From positions 78,210,270 through 78,274,269 of the forward strand of contig JAKGHH010000004.1 of the NCBI GenBank assembly GCA_022828595.1: a stretch of DNA of 64,000 nt. Reading direction: 5' to 3'. Made by a program: the position numbers and the translations under genes. The notes under the pieces are model-generated. The model did not search any database and was not told the DNA's origin. It saw nothing but the letters and a program-made list of their open reading frames with translations. This document shows, in pieces, positions 37,180 through 50,337 of this stretch (position 1 is its first letter; each line of letters starts with the position of its first letter). The DNA comes from Nelumbo lutea (lineage: Eukaryota; Streptophyta; Magnoliopsida; Proteales; Nelumbonaceae).

Positions 37180-39436
37180 GGCATTTATACCATTACCATA
37201 TATTATAGTAGGGGATATGCTTACTTGCCACTCTATAGAGTTTTTTTTTATGAATTTTGTCAATAATTTTTGTAAATTTAAATTTTCAGGTGAGATTAGT
37301 CATGTGTTCCATCCATTTTTTATTGATATATTTTGCTTTTTATTTTCTTTTTATTTCCAATGCCAGGTGATCAATCATTATAGTCCTCATTCTCCTAATT
37401 TGTTTATAATTCCTTAAATTCCTACTTTCTCTCTTCAACCCATTGTTTTATTAGGAGTGCAAATTGGGTAGGCTTAGGTTAGGAAATTGTTAAAATTTCA
37501 ATAGGCCTAGCCCAAAATCTCAAGCCCAATACAGTGTAAATTCTTCAAATCAGGTACTCGACTTGCACCATAGTTTTTTTGTCCCATAAGTTCTCTTATA
37601 TCTCTTATCTTTTACTTTCCCCATTCTAAATATAATTTTCCTCCCTTAAAGTTCTCTCCCTCACATGCAAATTCTCTTTAGCAATTAAACCATTGTTGTT
37701 GTTGATGTTGTTTCTTCTTTTTTGTTTTTCATGCTTTTGCATCAATGCACATGCATAGGTTCCTTTACTAGGTTCTTATTACACTTTCCACTATGAAACA
37801 TTTGTTCTTGACTTAAAATTTGATGATTTTGATAAATATCATAGAATAATGGAAACTACTAACAAAAATATAGTAAAAAAATGAAGCAATAGCTTAGAAC
37901 TAACAACTATAACCGAAACATAATTTCTCTTCTTTTTCCTATTGCAAAATTGGTTGGGGGGAAGATAAGGTAACTAGCCTTCAGAGTAAAATTTATAAGT
38001 TTACCAATTTCAATCTTTACTTATACACAGAATTTCTCATGTTCACATTAACCTTTTTTATGCTTTCTTTTATATTTTCATAGTCATTATTAGTGAAAAA
38101 GTAATCAACATCAACTATACAATGACAATAACATGAGTTTTTAATACAATTTTGTATTCCTTATGTATTTTACAAATATCTTCATCCATCACACATTCAT
38201 CATTTTAACTATAATAAATTTGGTCAAACAATTCACATTTCAACCAACTTTTATAATTTGAGTCGAAGGAATTCTCATATGTTGATTGATCCTGGATTGG
38301 ATGGTTTGGGATTCAAATCAGTTCTTGCTATTTTACATTATCTAGTTGAAAGTGTAGGGAATTAATATGGTAATTGGGCTAGTTTAACCACACAAGGCTA
38401 GTATTATAATACTATTGATGAGTGAACAATCTAGCCCATTCCTTTTATGGGTTTCTCCAAAGTTGTCTCATAGCATAAAGGATTTGGTGTAATTCTCATT
38501 CACAAGAAAAGAAGATAAGATCCAAGTTTAAACAAATTACATCAATCATGGCTACAAGTATGTATACATCATTATTGTTTGAACCATTGAATTTAAAATA
38601 ATGGAAGATGAGAATCTATTTAATGTAGATCAAGGTAGATATCTAATATCAGCCTCCATTTTCCTTTTCTAAAGGCCTATTGTCATTTTTGTTAGAGGAG
38701 TATCAACATTCCATTGTGAGCAGGTCTATTATCATCATTATACAAATCATCATAGTTATTGTAGTCAAGTTTGTAAAATCCAATTCAACAGATAACCAAA
38801 TTTGTTTATGATGATTCTTAGGTATTATAGGTCAACCTCCCAACTTGGCCTAGTTTTCATAACTATGACTTGAATAACAAAACCACAACATTGATTTAGT
38901 TAATGAATCATATTAAAAAAGATACTTCCAATTAATTTTTGTTCACAGTTTAATGTGTCCTTAATAATATGTTAGGAAAACTATGAAAATAAAAATTACA
39001 AGTCAGGCCAGAACTTTAGGTGGGCATGAGGGGTGTGTGTGTGTGTGTGTGAATGAATAAGACCAGCCTCCTAATTGTTAAGAATTTACTTTCTCATGTC
39101 CTATGCACAAGGAAATCTTACCATATTATTGCAACCAAAACATGAACTGGCAATCCGCTTGTTAACTTGAAAGAAAAGTTGAAAACTTCATTTCCTCAAT
39201 AACAATGCATGTTAATACCTTCCCAAACATTCCTTAGGTTTAATTTTATTCCTTAATAATAACAGAGATTGTGTGAATCTTTCTTCAATTAATAAACCAT
39301 CATAGCTTCCATAAAGATATTAATAAAATATATACATTTGAACTCTCCATGAATAGGGATCGAGAGCAAAATTCACAATTCTTAAGAAAACGAATATAAG
39401 TTTTTTTAGTTTTTACAAAACATTTGACATGAGTAG
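37180..39436. other. Intergenic, no gene seen
   Basis: AT-rich sequence downstream of the acetyltransferase pseudogene. A (GT)n run lies at 39032-39050. ORFs are short and without recognisable motifs. Confidence 0.6.
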
Positions 39437-42400
39437 CTAAAGTTTACAACAAATGCCCAACCAGTGCAAAATGCCAACAATAACACCACAGAATAGGATC
39501 TCTGGAAAGATTACATAGAGAACAATGCCCTCACGTCTTGAATGCCATACTCGTATGAAGATGTGCTTTTGAATCCAATAAACACGTTCAATAGATTTAT
39601 TTGCAGTAATTAATACATAGTATATGGAAAACAAAGCAACAACTCTGAAGAATAGTAATAATGGTATTTTGGAATCTGGTACATATCCATCTGTATGTAT
39701 ACTAAATACATTGTATGGTTTGGCCATTCATATACAATTAAACAAATAATAACCCAATTTGTTGGATGAGATGTGGTCATTGGGTAGCGAAATCAGTATC
39801 AATAAACATTAAACATCTTGTGCAAGCTAAAATGTCCATTACCCTATATAACTTTTGGCATATTTTTTTGCACAAAGTTGATAGGGTTAGTTCCTAACAT
39901 GGCGTGCCATAGAATTTGTACCATACAATTTGTAGCCCAACAGAATAGAACCAAATACAGAAGATGACCCAATTAGTTTGAATCTAGATTTTTTTAATGG
40001 ATAGCCAAATAAGTGGCATTGAGCATTTAATAATTTGTATAGAGTCTGTAATAATTATATTAACTGAATAACTCCAATTATGCCATGCCTTGGAGACTTA
40101 CAAGTGTATTATGGGGATCATCATAATACCACCCATTAATGAATCCAGCAAAGATGCCTTTAGTTGCCATCACGAAAATAAGCATTGCATTCATGCCAAT
40201 CCATTCTAATGGCAAAAACAGGTATTGGAACCCCAAAATGTCAACCTGGTATAATAGTGTAAGTTTTGGATTATTGATGAGTTAGTTTTTTCATGAATAT
40301 ATAATTGATGAGTTGTGACAATAAAGGGAAATTCTAAAATCCATTGTTCACTAATACAAGAATGAGAATGAACTTAGCAAAATCAAATAAGAGATCCTCA
40401 ATGCAAGTAATAATTTTACTTTGCCTTGGTCTTAGTTAATAATTACAATGGTATAGTTGTCTTAAAGTGTAACATTAGGGCCTATTAATCGACCACATAG
40501 TGGTTGGTTAGTCTGAAATATTACACATCTAATTTAGAATCAATTGTATAGCTAGGCATATCATAATATAGAAGGTTGATAACAACAATCCTGCTACACC
40601 AGCTGTGAGACAAACATAACTAAAGTTGTACAACTGTTTGTTTAATGGTATAACTGCAAAAAAGTGAAACACATTACTAAAGTTGATGCAAAAATAAAAC
40701 TAAAGGCAATTTCAATCATGAAAACTTCATTCCAATATATTACCATTTGTGAAATGAATAAAGATTCCTAAAATGAGGAAAGTGAGCCCCATGAAAATCC
40801 AATGGGACTTGACTAACCAGTGTTAAGTGGAACTGTAAAACTGACATTTACATGTATAAGAACATGTCCAAAATGTACGCCTAGGATTGTAGTAAGGATA
40901 GATGAAACTGAGCTGAAAGGCAGCAAATGGAAAATAATATCTATGTACATATTTTTTTAATGAATATAAGATTGAACATATGAAGTCAATACAAGTTCAA
41001 TATTTGCATGGTATTTAGTAAGAAACGAAGGCAAAAAATATTAATATTTCTATTCTTGCTACATGTATGCAATCAAACATAGTTAATTTATCGGAGAAAC
41101 AAAGAACTATTGGCAATTACTTTTTGCACTAAAGCACGTAGATCCTTCTATTTTCTATTGGCAGAGAGAATTAGATGTACGAGGTGTGAGCATTATTGTC
41201 TCTCCCTATTGTGCATGCTCTGCTTCTTCTTTTTTTTTCTTTTTTTTCTCCATGACCTCATTAGCTATTCATGATTTATGAAACATGTGTTCGATAAGTC
41301 AAATAGTCATAGTGACCATGATTCACAAGCTTATAGTTTAATTACACTAGTGTCTGAATTGTAATTCATTATTTGTAATATGGCTAACGAATTTGGGAAT
41401 CTAGATTCAATTGCACATAAATTCACTCAAATCATAATATGTTCCAAGTTGAATAATCTACAAAATTTGTTGGTTATTAACAAGTGCTTAGCATTTATAG
41501 CATGTGCTTCCAATAAATTTGTTTTCACTAATAAAAATCATGGTAAAAATATTTGACCTTAATAAAAATCAATATATGATTGGATAGAGTCACAATTATT
41601 AATGAATTGTTCAAAGTGAATTGAGAATTAGTTTGGCCAATTTCTAGTTCCCAGGCAGCTATGGTAGTGATCAACCATGGTATCTATGATGTGTAAAATA
41701 TGGTAATGACAACAAAGAGGATGGCATAACATATACAAGATGATAGAAACTTGTTTCAAGGCATACCTCAAAACTCCCTTTGGTTCAAATGGTGCTTGGC
41801 ACCAAGATGGAGCATCTTTTCGAAAAGGCCCTTCATAAGGGGAATTCTCTGTACAAACTTGCAATACTTCTTAGAAAGATGGAACAAGAACAATTGCAAT
41901 AATAATAAACAAGTAATTTTAAGTTTTAAGGAAAAAAAAAGAGGAACAAAAGAGTGATATACATTATTTTTATAATAAAATACACACCTCCGATATCCTC
42001 CAAGCTGGATGTTAATACATGTGATTGATTCCTAATGCTTTTCTATTATTATATCCTACAGCATTGCATGGAGGATCCAAGCTTCCTCTTAATCCACAAG
42101 TTACCTAAATTAGAGTCATTTAATGGTAAACAATTTCTAATTGTATATGTAAAAGAAATTTGATGTCCTAAACAAAATTTAGTCAATAATGTTATTACCA
42201 TGACTCTCGTAGTATATATACACAATATATAAATATGAATAAAACAAACAATTTTGGCAAGAAAATGCATGCATGTATTAGTTAGAGACATATGTGAAGC
42301 ATTGTCTCATACAGGATACATTATGCATTAGATGAAGGCATAAAATGTACATGAGCAAGTTTTTTTTTGGCTAAAAAATTTTTTCAAAGATAAGATATGA

Positions 42401-43864
42401 TTGAACATAGATTTACTTCTTTCTCTATGAAGTTTACCAGAACCCTTTGCATCATGCATCCTATGTTTAGGTTTGATATTTACAACCTATGTCATTGATT
42501 TGAGGGAATGTACCACATGCAGTTCACTGAATTATTGCATAAAATTATTAAATGCATGTACATTCAAAATGTATTGTAATTAACTTGGTTAAAACTGTTG
42601 TAAAATTTCCGTCACAATACATGATACATCTAATGGACATAGAGTTCACTTCACACTTTTATGAAAGGAGAGAAGACTTATTTCTGTGGTGAATGACAAA
42701 ACCAAGTCAGCCATGTTATTACATGAAATTTAAGAAATATCAAAATTGGTAAGTTGCTTCCTTATCCAACTTGAAAGGAGCCTTTTTGTCCATTCTGAAT
42801 GAGCAAAGTTTTCCCATAGAATTTTATTTCCCAAGTACATCTCATAGCCTTGTTCTATCCCATCTTCATGTACAAAAAAAGTGTATAATAGTGATATTCT
42901 AAAATATTTACATTTCAATGTAAGATTTAAAGAAAAAAGACTTACAGTGAAAACCTTCCCATAGTCAGGGTAATTTTTGTTATGGACTGTAAAGTGCCAA
43001 TTTGGAACATATGTCCCATAGAGTATAGCCAAGTAAACCACAAGGACACATGCGCTAACAAGCTTACAAATCATGGAGAAGAAAAGCCAAGTTTTGAAGG
43101 TTATTGTTTTTTGTACAAGTTCTACATAGTTGGATAGAATCCTCAAACACATATCAAATCCAACTATTTACCATTGCCAATGGTATAACTTGAATATGGA
43201 GCTCCAGACAAGTGATAGATCATCGATTTGTGCCCTCTTTGTTGAGATCTCCAACAGTGCAACAACCAAATATGCAAGAGCAATTCTCTATAAATGGCAA
43301 TAAATATCATTTCAATAACCATTTTCATAATATTAAAGATGCAATCAAATTATATTGAAATGAGCAAATATGATTCACCAACCAGGAGGATGCCACACCA
43401 CCTTATCTTTTTCATATCAACTCCATAAGTAAGCTTGTTAGGAGCATGAGGGTAACCCCTTGTAGTAAAGTTGGTATCGAGCATTATATGAGATGGCTTT
43501 ACCAAATGTGAGAAAGGAAGGTAATATGTACAAAATATTTTAATTTAATCCTGTAGAAATAGGCAAATCTACATTCATCTTATGGAGTGTTTGAGCTAAC
43601 CACCATATCTATATTTGAATAGATCTAGTATGTAGAGTGGCTCTAATAAACCTTTTTCCACATCTAGATGCAGAATCTATGCAACTTCCAGGCATTTTGT
43701 GGAATTCCCCAAACAAGTAGATTAACAATCCTAGGACAGGAAGTTAGCATAACCATGACCAACTTGCATTGTTTTAGATGTTTCCAACAAAATAAGTTTT
43801 AGGATAGGTGACTACATGGCAAGAGTTGTTAATACAAATTTTAATTCAGTTCTTTTATATCAAT

Positions 43865-44585
43865 GGGCTTGATGAGGGGCGATTTGGCTCTCTATTGACG
43901 TGATGACACGTAGCATTTTGTAGCAGTCATTTGACATCTTAGCACCACGTAGGCAGACATCGAGAGCACTTCAGACACCTCGTAACCGCCTTGATGACCT
44001 CGGCACCACTTTGGTAGGCCGAACTATGAACGACCCAACAAGACATTAGGTCAGCGTAAGAGGCAACCTGCTTCCGCCAACCTGACCCGAGTTCGATTAG
44101 CGACCTGCTTGGCGTGCCAACCGACGCCCTTCTTAAGTGGACTATCGTCTTTGACTTCCCTGGGATCAAAATGCAATGTCGAAAGAGCCAGTTATCACCC
44201 CGCCTGCTTTGGGCAGGATTGGATAAACACTAACCACATACACGGAGTCCACTTCTAGGTGTGAAGCCACCTCCGAACCAGACGGGCTGGAGATCTTGGA
44301 TATTTCATGAGTCTCATAACAGCTTGCCTATGTAAAGGCCTCTCCTTCAACCTCACGAGGAATGCGTGATTTAGCTCTCACAATTCACTAGTTTCCTAGC
44401 TCTCTCGCTTTTTAACTCTCTCAAAATTCTTCGCTGACTTAAGCATCAGAGTGCCCACCCTAGGTCAAGCAACCCATACACTTTAGTTGCTTCTTTCTTG
44501 TAGTTCGGCCATGTGACTTACCCAGTCCGACGTCCAAGCTGTTCGCCAGTAGGGAGGATCAGATTGCGCAGTATTAGGACTATTC
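43865..44585. mobile_element. GC-richer LTR-like insertion in the pseudogene
   Basis: A 0.7-kb block of clearly higher GC and CpG than its surroundings lies in the intron between the second and third exon remnants. A TATA-like CCTATGTAAAGGCCTCTCC near 44330, followed by TTCAACCTCACGAGG and pyrimidine-rich sequence, resembles the promoter part of a Gypsy-type LTR. Exact ends and a 5-bp duplication could not be fixed. A solo LTR or TRIM fragment is the best guess. Confidence 0.45.
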
Positions 44586-45524
44586 TCAACTTAGATAAGA
44601 TTGAACATAGAAATCGTACTTACATGTTACAAATAAAAGGGAAATTGAAAGAGAGATGGAGATTCGACTTTTGAGAGAAAGCCATATTAAGGATAAAGAA
44701 GGAAAAATATCAACCAACCTTGCAAAATGAGACCCCATAAGAGGAGTTTGAGTGTTCTAAGAATCACTTTTCTAATGGCTTGAAGGGGACACCAACCTTA
44801 AGTGCAAGAGCTATTGCCACTCCCACAATGAACAGAAAGAATGGCATCACAAAATCAGTGAGGTTGCACCCGTTCCATGGCGTGTGTCCAATCATTTGCC
44901 ATTCCCCTTTGGCGTCATCCACCAATATCATCATCTACGTACATTGCGTTTCAACAATCATCCACATTGTTAAAGTAGACATTACTTGCCCTTAAGGTTG
45001 TATTTGGCATGCTTTTAGATGAATTACACTGATGCCTTTTGGGTGCCAAAAAAAAAAAGAAAACAAAAAAATCTAAAAAAAATGATTTTGTAGAGCTCAA
45101 ACAGTCAAACCCATTCTCATAATTAGTCCATTGGAGTTAAAAAATTAGGCTCAATTGAGGAGTACAAATACAAATATGTAGAGTGTAAAACCTTGTATTT
45201 TGTATTGCATACTTTTTTCAAATTGGATAGAAGACAATTGCAAATACGTAGAATGTAAAAGCTTGTATTTTGTATGTATTTATACTTATACATATTAATA
45301 CTTGTACACCACGGCCCATACATGATGGGTCAATGGATCATACACACCATGATTGGCCCAACATCATGGTGTGTTGCAATAGGATTCGGTGTCCTATAGA
45401 GGTAGCACTTCACCTAAGCACATGGCTTTGGTTTGTTGCAATATTCACCTAAGCACATGGCTAAAACCAAAGATCATGACTACAGATTTATTATTGCAAT
45501 ATCACCATAATGAAGATTGAAGAC

Positions 45525-46059
45525 TAGAGGTGTAAAAGGGCCATGCCGGCCCGCGATAACTTGGGATATCAGCCCGGCATGACCCAAAGTTCAAGCCCGT
45601 GCGGACCCGTGTTGTGTTGTGCCACAGGTCGGGTTGGTCTGTGGGCCTTGAGTCAGGTCGGGCCATGGATTGGACAAAAGTTATTTATTTAAAATTTTGA
45701 AAAAACTAAAAAATATTAATTTTATATGAATTTTGATGTATACAATTGTTTATATGTATAATAATTAAATAAATTAGTATAATAAATTTGAAAACAATTA
45801 TTTATTTTATTAATATACTATATACTATATATTATTATATAATTATAGTTTATTTTATATATTATATATAAATAATATATATGGGCCGTATTGACATGCA
45901 TGCCACGGGCGGCACGGGCCACTCGGTCATGCCATGCCGGTCCGACCTATGGACCTAAAACTCTAAGCCCAACACAGTCCACACGATCATGTCGGGCCTG
46001 GCACGGCCCACAAACTATCATGTTGGGTTGCGGATAACATGACCTGATTTACACCTCTA
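45525..46059. mobile_element. 535-bp hAT-type MITE with GC-rich arms
   Basis: Termini TAGAGGTGTAAAAGGGCC and, reverse-complemented, TAGAGGTGTAAATCAGG. The arms hold CGGCCCG/GGCACGGCC motifs around an AT-rich centre. Flanks TTGAAGAC and TTGACTCC may be a worn 8-bp duplication. Lies in intron 1 of the pseudogene. The same family is embedded in both Helitrons (near 22455 and 56430). Confidence 0.65.
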
Positions 46060-47202
46060 TTGACTCCATCTAATTCGAGGCGGGGTCATATCAAAAGATT
46101 AAATGTTTGATTTTGTTGTGCCAGGGCATCGCTAATTATTGCTAAGAGTTAGTTAGAGATTTTTATTAATAAAACATGTTTCAACCCTCTACCAATATGC
46201 TTTAACACCACACATCTCACTATAAGATTGGGACCTACCATAAAAGTGAGACCCACCATATATAGAGGGTTGGAACGTTCAGTCCTAGGGAGTAGCTAAT
46301 TCCCCCTGATTTCCGAGTACCCATTACCCAATGATAATAGACCTCATCTCCCATGTACAAGATAAAACACCTCATAAAGGGGACTAGGGGAGCAATTTGG
46401 GAACCAAATAAATTGGACTCTTATTGCTATATGATCATCGCAGGTTTATTTGTTGGACTCCGATAATGATCAATCAATAGACTATTCTGACATGACCGAC
46501 CTTTTCGACCGGTGGTCCTGTAATGATTTTCCATTCTTAACATATTTGAGTTATGAGGTATTTTGATGAAATTCAAAGCCAGTGAGGAGAATAAAGCATC
46601 ACAATGGAAGTTAAAGAAAGAAAGAAAGAAAACCAAACACGGCCTTAAATTACTACTACGGTGAGGCCTCTGAAGATGTCGAGTGATGCAACGCGCTTCA
46701 CCGTCTGCGTCTTTTCATTTGAGATCTCAGGCTTCTCAGCCTCCTCTATCATCAGACGGTGTTGGCGTGACGTATCACCACTCATGTCAGCATCCTCTAT
46801 CACCAGTTGGCCACAATTTTAGCTTCTCGAAATATTAGTTCAGTGTGTTGTGTTGTGGAGGAAGCTAGAGCTCCTTTCTTAAGTCTTAATGTGATTGGCT
46901 TGCGATTCACGGACTGTGAGAAACAACAAAATATCTTACATTATTTTAACAAACCAATCATAAATATGGATAAGGGTTCATGGACTCAACTGTAGCTGGT
47001 CTAAATTTCTATCGCCAACATCTCCTTCTCTATGATTGGGGTTGAGTTGACAGATAAAACAAATTCAATTACCATCTATGTTTGTTTGCGGTGTAAATCT
47101 AAATTTACACAGAGGATTATTACACCGGTAGATTCATGAGAGTGTAAAATGGGAATCGGATGTTTGTCCAGTTAACACTCTTCTCATTTAGTAAATCATT
47201 GA

Positions 47203-48558
47203 TGTTGGGCCCAATGGGATGGAAGGTTTTAGTGGGACCCAAATAATGTATGGGCCCTCTAACTTATTGGCCTAAGGTGTTGGAGCTCAATATGAATTGA
47301 AGAAAATAAATAATAAATAAAAAGAGGGAGGAAGAAATTCGGGTTGGATCTTGACCAACCACATTACTCATGAGGTGTTATTACACCTAATTGCCAAATG
47401 ACCTCTTCACAAATGAGTTCTCAATCAGTTCAGCATGGCCCCTTAATTAAGGGAGGATCAATTCACTTGCTATTTCAATCTAGAGAAGAGCAATTAAATT
47501 GAATATTGTCGGATCTCAATGGCATCCAAATTAATGTAATTTAAAAAGGAATGTTGCAACTAGTCAATTGGATTTCCTTTTATGTCTAGGCCCAACCATG
47601 TGCCAAGTGGCACTTGGTTCCAAGTACAACTAAGGATTGAAATTAACTTCAATTAAAGGACCTAATTACCTTAATCACAAGTCAACCATATGGTCACCAC
47701 ATTATCAATTTGTGGGTCCCATGTCAATCAACATTAAATGGTGATTAATTAAATTGCAACTATGATTGGTGGAGGTGATTATGTTAATAAAATTGGATAT
47801 GGCAATCTCAAATTAATCTTGTGGGTCCCTCTCTAAATTAAATTCATTTAAAAGGAAGCCACAGCTGTCAAGGATTGGTTTTCCTTTCATATAAGATTTT
47901 AAATGCATTTGAATGGAGTTGGGCGGACTCTTCAAATGAACCCAACTCATTATAAAAGGGGAGATGGGATGAGAAGAACAGACCTCATTGGAAAGAGGAG
48001 AGTAGGTTCTTTTATAGAAATGAGAAGATAAAAAAATAAGATAAATGAAGGAGAAGACAGAAAATTTGGAAAAAGAAGTCTAGCACCGACATTGTTGCTA
48101 AAGTTTCAAGAGAAGAAGAGACAGGCTGCACCAACATCAAGGGAAGAAGAATTAGAATTTCGGCTCCTCAATCATTAAAGCTTTGAAACCATTATAGCTC
48201 TGCGCCACGTCAGTGGAAGAATTCTGGCCTTTGAGTTGCTGTAATCAAAAGATTCATCAAATTACTACAACAAAAAATAAAAAAGAAAATTCTCCCATCT
48301 TGTGCATGTACAATTGATCGTTGCAAGTTATTTCTACAACTACAAATTGTCAAGTTTTTCGGATCGTGTTCGTAACAAGCTACAAGTACAAGTTTGGGTT
48401 GTGTTTGTGACAAGATAATCAGGGTGTTTTCTTTGTCAAAAGAAAAAAAAAAAGAATTTGTATCCCATTTACATTTCTGCAAAAAAAAAAAAATCTTTGA
48501 ATTTGTCCGCATTTTTTTTGTGCTCCAAATTTAGCATGAAATTTGTGTTGACACAATT
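47203..48558. mobile_element. Possible solo LTR
   Basis: Begins TGTTGGGCCCAATGGG and ends TTGTGTTGACACA, giving TG...CA ends. A good TATA box (TTATAAAAGGGGAGATGGG) lies at about 47951, where an LTR promoter would be. Flanks ATTGA and ATTAC are only a partial match, and no internal retroelement, primer-binding site or second LTR is visible. The short stretch 46786-47202 upstream shows nothing else. Confidence 0.38.
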
Positions 48559-50329
48559 ACCCTCCCAAGGACTTGATGTACATATTTTCAAATCTATAGT
48601 TTAAGTTTTTTTCCCCCAAAAAACCAAGAACTCATCAAATAAATATATTAATAAAGCCTTCGAAAAGTTCAGATTTTGTTATATTTGGACTATGAAATTT
48701 AGAACGAAGCAATAAAAAGATAAACCCAAATAGAAATAATGGTTAAATTGTTCTCTAGATCCAACTTCTTACATCGATTAAACAACTAAATTTGTAGGAA
48801 ACATAAATCGAAAGAAACAACTAAAATTACAACTCTCCAATTGGCATGGTTCTAACCTACCGAATGAGCTAAGCTATGAATTAAAGATAAGAGTGATAGA
48901 ATTATGAAGGCTTGAAGATTTAACAAACAAAGCCTTGAGGACATTGATCCCATGAGCAATATATTTGTCATTGAGCTCATTGCAACACTCGATGAGGTTG
49001 AACTCTAGTTTAGCGACGAGGTGGCCGAGCAGCGTTAGATTGAAGTCACTTGCATAGAGAACATGTCATGGATACCGATTTGGAACAACCGACGATTGAG
49101 GGTGCCACTAGAGGAGCTACCTCAATTAGTCCTTTTGTATTGGGAGAGAAGATTGCATTATCTATCGGTTGAAAGGTTATTTAGAAAAATAAGCTTAATT
49201 TGTCTTATTATATCAGACTGTTTGGTTTCATTATATGGAAGGCCCATCCCGCTGTTTTTGCACGGAAAAAACGATTTCACATATGGATACCTTTTCTTGC
49301 GGGAAGAGAATGGCATGTCGCCTTAACAAAGGCCCATCCCGCTTTAATATATATAAATAGATTAGGTTTGGATTTTTCAATGTGTATGCATCTATTCAAC
49401 CAGTACAACATTGTTTGTTGGATATGTGGATCGCATATTAGATGTTCCCACCTTAGAAGAGCTATTAATCATTCGATCCATGTGAAGTTGGGTCCAGTGT
49501 TGTGTGGGAATTGGGATTTTCTCTTCACACCGACCTCACAACCACATTTCATCGTGTATTGGGAACATCTCTCCATAAATAATAAGTACAAGTATGAGAG
49601 ATGTTTCTGATGTAAGGCCAAGAGATGTTGTGCGATCGGTGTGAGGAGCAGATCCGAACTCGTTATATGGGCTCTAGTTATAACAATGGAGTGCTATATA
49701 GTTACGAGTCTAGATCTGCTCGATCCTCACACCAATCGTATCATGCGTTTCAGCCGCACATCAAGAATATCTCTCATACTTTGTCTTGTCATGGGGAGGC
49801 GTTCTCAATCCATGATGGGATGAGGCTGTGAGGTATTGAGGTTGGTGTGAAATGCAACTTGGACCAATGCGAATGATTTTGTCCTAGACAACAAAACTAG
49901 CCATTCACATTGGCTAACGCCTCTTAAGTGTTTCGAGTTTAATCGTGCCAACAGGGGCAGGTGACCATTAAAGATGCAACTTGGACTAGTTGAATTAGCA
50001 TTCTTTGCATTGGTTTGGGTTTAGACATTTATGTTTTGACAAAATCCCAGTTCAAGTCTACTCAAGTTGCACCACTAGCTCCACTACACAATACCATTGT
50101 ACTAGACACCCTTAGGAATTGGGATTAGAGTTAACATGAGCCAAATGTATCCCTAATGTAACAAAAACTCTTTAAATCAAATAACCTAACTTTGATTTCA
50201 ATGAAAAAAATAATCCCAACGTGCAACCTTCGGGGGTGTTTTGAACTGGTGGGTGTGGACTGGTCCACACCACACCACAACCCACAGTTTGTTCTGAACT
50301 ATGGATAAACTATTGCAATTGTGTTATGT
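48559..50329. other. Intergenic, no supported gene
   Basis: Several overlapping plus-strand ORFs (49063-49831) lack recognisable domains, have no consistent frame and share short internal repeats (AAGGCCCATCCCGCT at 49240 and 49331). Possibly the remains of an unidentified transposon. Confidence 0.5.
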
Positions 50330-50337
50330 AGGTGTGG

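Larger units (their letters stand above)
39437..46785 (-). pseudogene. HGSNAT: HGSNAT-like acetyltransferase family pseudogene (similar to At5g27730 type)
   Basis: Exon remnants in order: 46654-46785 (KRVASLDIFRGLTVV), 44719-44934 (MMILVDDAKGEW, NLTDFVMPFFLFIVG), 43383-43458 (HAPNKLTYGVDMKKIRWCG), 43172-43288 (RIALAYLVVALLEI), 42946-43063 (LYGTYVPNWHF), 41988-42104 (CGLRGSLDPPCNAVGY), 41767-41858 (DAPSWCQAPFEPKG), 40852-40912 (TTILGVHFGHVLIH), 40744-40832, 40562-40653 (LNKQLYNFSYVCLTAG), 40102-40245 (LEWIGMNAMLIFVM), 39437-39577 (HIFIRVWHSRREG). These follow the whole plant protein related to heparan-alpha-glucosaminide N-acetyltransferase, a multi-pass membrane enzyme using acetyl-CoA; the plant role is not established. 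Lesions: frame loss with TGA at 44764-44766; TAA at 42012-42014 in the MY-HPAW block; three introns end AA where frame requires AG (before 43460/43461, 43063, 41858); one donor is AT instead of GT (after 40562); only 19 nt of intron-like sequence remain between 40852 and 40832; no AG before the last exon. An active gene is very unlikely. Confidence 0.9.

Noticed and set aside
49063..49831. Protein-coding gene from overlapping plus-strand ORFs
   Set aside because: Several frames, no recognised domain, internal short repeats, no splice model.
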